Below are positions 60,701-64,000 of a stretch of DNA of 64,000 nt, in pieces (the first letter of the stretch is position 1; the number at the start of each line of letters is the position of its first letter). Position numbers and translations under genes: made by a program. This DNA comes from Ureibacillus xyleni (GTDB taxonomy: Bacteria; Bacillota; Bacilli; Bacillales_A; Planococcaceae), in NCBI RefSeq assembly GCF_900217795.1, contig NZ_OBMQ01000002.1, positions 124,001 through 188,000 on the forward strand. Reading direction: 5' to 3'. The notes below the pieces were generated by a model that searched no databases, had not been told where the DNA came from, and worked only from the letters and a program-made list of their open reading frames with translations.

Positions 60701-62353
60701 TTGTTTGATACTGGTTCTATTCAATGGGATAAAGAAGTAGATGTAATTGTACTAGGTTCTGGAGGTGCTGCTTTAACTGCGGCGGTTGCAGCAGCTGAAA
60801 ACGGTGCGAATGTATTGGTTCTTGAAAAAACACATCAAATAGGTGGGACAACTGCTTATTCTGGTGGCGTACCATGGATTCCTCTCAATCATTATATGAA
60901 AGAGGCAGGTTTTGAGGACAATCGTGAGGATGCAATTACTTTCATCAAAAGGCTTTCTCTTGGAAGAGCGGATGATCATATGATTGAAACTTTCGTAGAT
61001 AAAGGACATGAAATTATAAAATTTTTACATGACAATACCCCTGTTAAATTTACTACTCCATTGTCTTATCCGGAATACTACAAGCGAATGGATGAGGCAT
61101 TAAAAAATGGAACACGCTCATTAGATCCTGCTCCCTTTGATCTTAACGAGATTGGCGAATGGGGTGCACTTTTACGTCAAAATCCAATTTTCCCACCACT
61201 TACACTTGAAGAAGGTGGAGCAGTCGGAGGAATTGATTTTCAATTAGTTGCTGAACGTATGCAAAAAAATATCGTTACAATGGGCAGGTCTTTAGTTGCT
61301 TCCTTATTTAAAGCATGTTTAGACCGAGGAGTAGAAACATTAATTGAAACAGCTGGAAAAGACTTAGTTATCAATAATGATGGACAAGTAATTGGCGTTG
61401 TTGCTGAAACTAAAGATGGTGAAATTCTACATTTTGCAGCTAGTAAAGGCGTAATCTTAGCGTCAGGTGGATTTGAATGGAATAAACAATTAATTAAAGC
61501 TTTCCTAAAAGCAGAGATTACCCATCCGGTCACACCTCCAGGAAATGAAGGGGACGCTTTGATGATGGCAATGAAAGCAGGGGCTGCTCTTGCTAACATG
61601 AGTGAAGCTTGGTGGTACCCAGCTATGGTGGACCCAACATTTGAATACGAAGATCATGTGATGGCGCAACTAGGCAGCGGTCGTAATGGCCCAAACTCTA
61701 TTATTGTAAACAAGTACGGTCGTCGTTTTGTACATGAAGGAACTACGTATAACGATATGCCACGCTCCTTCTTCAACTTTGATCCTGTAAAAATGGAGTT
61801 TCCTAATGAGGCACCCGTTTGGCTGATTTTTGATCAACAATTAAAAGATTCCCAACTAATCATCACGATGATGCCTGGTGATCCTGCGCCTGAATGGGTA
61901 GACCAAGCAGACTCTATTCGTGCACTAGCTGAAAAAATTGGTGTTGACCCGGATGGTTTAGAGGATGAAATACGTAAATGGAATGAGTATTGCGAACAAG
62001 GCGAAGATCCGGATTTTCACCGTGGCACAATACAATTTGAAGCATTAACTACTGGAGGCGGTAGCCCAGAAAATAATTTAGGAAAAATCGAAAAAGGTCC
62101 ATTTTATGCATTACCAATCTATTTAGGAGCACTAGGAACGAACGGTGGTCCAAAAATTAACGAAAATGGACAAGTGGTTGATTTCAAAGGTGAACCAATT
62201 AAAGGATTATATGCGGCCGGTAACGCCTCAGCTAATCCACTAGGCCCAATATATCCAAGTGCTGGTGGAACAATTGGACCAGCAATGGTATTCGGATTCT
62301 TAGCAGGTCAACATGCAGCAAATTTAGCAGAACAGCCTGCCGTTAATTATTAA
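60701..62353 (+). CDS. FAD-dependent oxidoreductase (3-ketosteroid dehydrogenase / fumarate reductase flavoprotein type)
   Basis: A 550-residue flavoprotein. ORF extension to 60539 is possible, but AAAGGGGA before TTG at 60701 gives MFDTGSIQWDKEVDVIVLGS. It has the FAD-binding GSGGAALTAAVAAAENGANV, GGTTAYSGGVPWIP and a C-terminal second FAD motif GLYAAGNASANPLGPIYPSAGGTIGP. This layout is shared by KstD-type 3-oxosteroid dehydrogenases and soluble fumarate-reductase flavoproteins. The substrate is not certain. An SRPBCC gene follows after 25 bases, then a convergent TetR gene. Confidence 0.88.
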   Translation: MFDTGSIQWDKEVDVIVLGSGGAALTAAVAAAENGANVLVLEKTHQIGGTTAYSGGVPWIPLNHYMKEAGFEDNREDAITFIKRLSLGRADDHMIETFVDKGHEIIKFLHDNTPVKFTTPLSYPEYYKRMDEALKNGTRSLDPAPFDLNEIGEWGALLRQNPIFPPLTLEEGGAVGGIDFQLVAERMQKNIVTMGRSLVASLFKACLDRGVETLIETAGKDLVINNDGQVIGVVAETKDGEILHFAASKGVILASGGFEWNKQLIKAFLKAEITHPVTPPGNEGDALMMAMKAGAALANMSEAWWYPAMVDPTFEYEDHVMAQLGSGRNGPNSIIVNKYGRRFVHEGTTYNDMPRSFFNFDPVKMEFPNEAPVWLIFDQQLKDSQLIITMMPGDPAPEWVDQADSIRALAEKIGVDPDGLEDEIRKWNEYCEQGEDPDFHRGTIQFEALTTGGGSPENNLGKIEKGPFYALPIYLGALGTNGGPKINENGQVVDFKGEPIKGLYAAGNASANPLGPIYPSAGGTIGPAMVFGFLAGQHAANLAEQPAVNY

Positions 62354-62378
62354 ACCTAGAGAATAGAGGGTGAAAAAT

Positions 62379-62831
62379 ATGCCACAAGGAACACATATTG
62401 TTGAAGTCCCATTAAATATTAATACGATTTGGGAGTTTGTCCATGATATGAACAACTGGGCTCCACTTGTTCCAGGTTACATTAACCATGAAATACTAAG
62501 TGAAAGCCAATCAACATGGGCATTTAAAGGTGATCTCGGTTTTATGAAAAAAACAGTAAAGTTGAAGATTGATATTAAAGAGTGGAATGAACCAAAAGAG
62601 GTGATATTCGACTTAAGTGGTTTATCTGATAACTTTAACGGTGGGGGATATTTCCTCGCAGAACCGATCGATGAAGAGCATACAAAAATGACAGGGCATT
62701 TAGACATCACAGCTGGTGGTATGATGGGTGCTATGGTCAATCAAATTTTAACGAATTTTGTTCCAGAAACAGCACAAGAACTCACAGATAACATTGTGAA
62801 AAAACTATTAGAAATTAATCTAGTAAAATAA
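62379..62831 (+). CDS. SRPBCC (CoxG-like) family protein
   Basis: A 150-residue helix-grip (SRPBCC) protein of the CoxG/polyketide-cyclase type. It begins MPQGTHIVEVPLNINTIWEF and contains MNNWAPLVPGY, the family's N-terminal landmark. SRPBCC proteins bind hydrophobic ligands. GTG at 62370 is in frame, but GAGGG spacing favours ATG at 62379. It follows the flavin dehydrogenase by 25 bases and is probably co-transcribed, so it may carry or present the dehydrogenase substrate (inference). Confidence 0.85.
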   Translation: MPQGTHIVEVPLNINTIWEFVHDMNNWAPLVPGYINHEILSESQSTWAFKGDLGFMKKTVKLKIDIKEWNEPKEVIFDLSGLSDNFNGGGYFLAEPIDEEHTKMTGHLDITAGGMMGAMVNQILTNFVPETAQELTDNIVKKLLEINLVK

Positions 62832-62833
62832 TG

Positions 62834-62866
62834 AAACAGCGGTCTTTTTAAAAAAGGCCGCTGTTT
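62834..62866. terminator. Bidirectional terminator
   Basis: AAACAGCGGTCTTTTT (from 62834) pairs with the sequence ending CCGCTGTTT (62858-62866). It overlaps the last bases of the convergent TetR gene and ends both transcripts. Confidence 0.85.
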
Positions 62867-63491
62867 ATTGTTTACCTTGTAAATACGAGAGGAATAAATC
62901 TTTAACTAGGATTAAATGTTCTTTTTTTGGTACTGGGCTTATCACATCTTCTGGCAGTATATTATAAAGTGAATATTTTTTTACCGCTGTGCCAAACATA
63001 TTCAAAATGGTACTTGCGGCGATTTCGTTACTTAGTGAAAGCTGGATGCTCCCATCTTCCTTGCCTTCTATTATGATGGATAGAATCATATCACTTATTT
63101 TTTTATAAGATTTTCTAATTTCATCCAATAACTCTGATTCAATCGGCATAAATACAATGTACATTTCAAATGTTTCTAACAGCTTAATTGAATCTCGATC
63201 TTCTTCTAAAATATACTTTATATATGTATTTAACATATCATCAACTTTTTCAATACCCTTTTTGTTCGATTGAATAATTGCTTCAAAATGAGGGACCTGT
63301 TGTTCAATAACTTCCTTTACAACCTCAATAATTAGATGTTCCTTTTTCGGAAAATGACGAAACAGAGTTGCAACTCCTACATTTGATTCATCTGCAATCT
63401 TCTGCATTGTTGTTTTTTCAAATCCATGTAGAGAAAATAATTTCCTAGCTGCTCGAATCATACTTTTACGTCGTTCCATTTTCTTATCCAT
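62865..63491 (-). CDS. TetR family transcriptional regulator
   Basis: A 208-residue TetR regulator. The N-terminal DNA-binding domain is AARKLFSLHGFEKTTMQKIA followed by SNVGVATLFRHFPKKEHLI. The rest is the ligand-binding domain. AGGTGATGC precedes the ATG. It is convergent to the flavin dehydrogenase/SRPBCC pair and divergent from the DUF4256 gene. The likely targets are its own promoter and one or both of these neighbours. Confidence 0.92.
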   Translation of the reverse strand: MDKKMERRKSMIRAARKLFSLHGFEKTTMQKIADESNVGVATLFRHFPKKEHLIIEVVKEVIEQQVPHFEAIIQSNKKGIEKVDDMLNTYIKYILEEDRDSIKLLETFEMYIVFMPIESELLDEIRKSYKKISDMILSIIIEGKEDGSIQLSLSNEIAASTILNMFGTAVKKYSLYNILPEDVISPVPKKEHLILVKDLFLSYLQGKQ

Positions 63492-63510
63492 TGCATCACC
63501 TACTCTTTTA

Positions 63511-63533
63511 CATTATACAATTTTTTTATAATG
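63511..63533. promoter_or_regulatory. Inverted repeat in the TetR promoter region
   Basis: CATTATA (63511-63517) is repeated inversely as TATAATG (63527-63533) with 9 AT-rich bases between. The left arm contains a TATAAT on the minus strand, usable as the TetR -10 box. Possible autoregulatory site. Confidence 0.4.
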
Positions 63534-63607
63534 GGCAGACTTTTATTGATGAAAATCTAATTACAAGAGAAAATAAAGACTATATATAAATAGGGAGAGA
63601 AACAACC

Positions 63608-64000
63608 ATGACAAGTAAAAAACAGTTATTACCTGAACAAGCAGAAGAGCTAATCAAAATATTAAAAAAGCGATTTGAAAAGAATATGGAGCGCCATGTA
63701 GGGATTGAATGGGAAAAAGTGCAAGAAAAGCTTGAAGCTAGTCCTGAAAAACTATGGTCACTCTATGAAATGGAAGCTACAGGCGGTGAACCCGATGTTG
63801 TAGAGTATATTCAGGAAATTAATGAATATATATTTTGTGATTGTTCAGTAGAAAGTCCAACTGGGCGAAGAAGTGTTTGTTACGACCATGAAGCACTGGA
63901 AAAAAGGAAGAAAAATAAACCAGAAAATAGTGCGATGAATATGGCCAAAGAAATGGGCATTGAGTTGTTAACGGAAGATCAATACAGAGACCTTCAGAAG
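63608..64000 (+). CDS. DUF4256 domain protein, 5' part (partial)
   Basis: The frame opens at ATG 63608 after AGGGAGAG and runs off the window end (131 residues visible). The sequence MTSKKQLLPEQAEELIKILK, RHVGIEWEKVQEKLE, MEATGGEPDVVEY and FCDCSVESPTGRRSVCYD fits the DUF4256 family, whose function is unknown. The CDC and C residues could bind metal. Divergent from the TetR gene, which may control it. Confidence 0.85.
   Translation, partial: MTSKKQLLPEQAEELIKILKKRFEKNMERHVGIEWEKVQEKLEASPEKLWSLYEMEATGGEPDVVEYIQEINEYIFCDCSVESPTGRRSVCYDHEALEKRKKNKPENSAMNMAKEMGIELLTEDQYRDLQK

Overview
This window is a chromosomal segment of a low-GC, Gram-positive, spore-former-type bacterium of the order Bacillales. 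The gene order purBCSQLFMNHD, adenine deaminase-like gene, yerB, yerC, pcrB, pcrA, ligA, camS, gatCAB, dgkB, rlmCD is the classical Bacillus arrangement. Protein character and AT-rich codon use suggest the Planococcaceae/Caryophanaceae group (Lysinibacillus or Solibacillus-like). That placement is an impression, not a computed result. No rRNA, tRNA, CRISPR array, prophage or complete insertion sequence was seen.

Layout. 1-10.2 kb: the IMP biosynthesis operon from the 3' end of purB to purD. Most genes overlap or nearly touch. RNA hairpins sit between purB/purC and purN/purH. purD is cut off from purH by a strong intrinsic terminator followed by five tandem 21-bp repeats. 10.2-24 kb: housekeeping core with a small membrane protein (DUF2892-like), purine salvage (adenine deaminase-like), the lipoprotein YerB, the TrpR-like regulator YerC, PcrB (archaeal-type ether lipid synthase homologue), PcrA helicase, NAD-dependent ligase, CamS, and the GatCAB amidotransferase. 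A 33-codon membrane ORF overlaps the gatC start. 24-30 kb: a second, degenerate ten-unit array of 21-bp repeats, then a thioredoxin-fold protein, DgkB, an OatA-like acyltransferase and RlmCD.

30-34 kb is accessory: an iron-dependent alcohol dehydrogenase with foreign-looking codon use, small gene remnants, and a divergent EamA transporter/LysR pair. 34-43.5 kb is a lactate island: pyruvate carboxylase, L-lactate permease, the GntR/FadR regulator LutR, and LutABC. Two identical 11-bp palindromes sit at the lutP and lutA promoters. Together these genes would import L-lactate, oxidise it to pyruvate, and carboxylate pyruvate to oxaloacetate.

43.5-64 kb is mostly accessory and shows decay. It holds a 40-codon membrane protein, two genes truncated head-on at one junction (serine hydrolase and a Fur-box siderophore-binding lipoprotein), and a hypothetical gene with a promoter-plus-terminator leader. 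It also holds an Fpg/Nei glycosylase, a Dus enzyme, a 14-TM-type drug exporter, a 230-bp MITE-like element, a frameshifted lipoprotein, a chemoreceptor, and a zinc-ribbon protein. After these come a MarR regulator with a wrecked MMPL exporter, an ABC-2 exporter, an LTA synthase, a flavin dehydrogenase/SRPBCC/TetR cassette, and the start of a DUF4256 gene.

No clear-cut new multi-gene defence or metabolic system was found. The strongest undescribed-looking signals are the two helically phased 21-bp repeat arrays, the small ORF coupled to gatC, the promoter-terminator unit before the gene at 45761, and the paired lactate operators.
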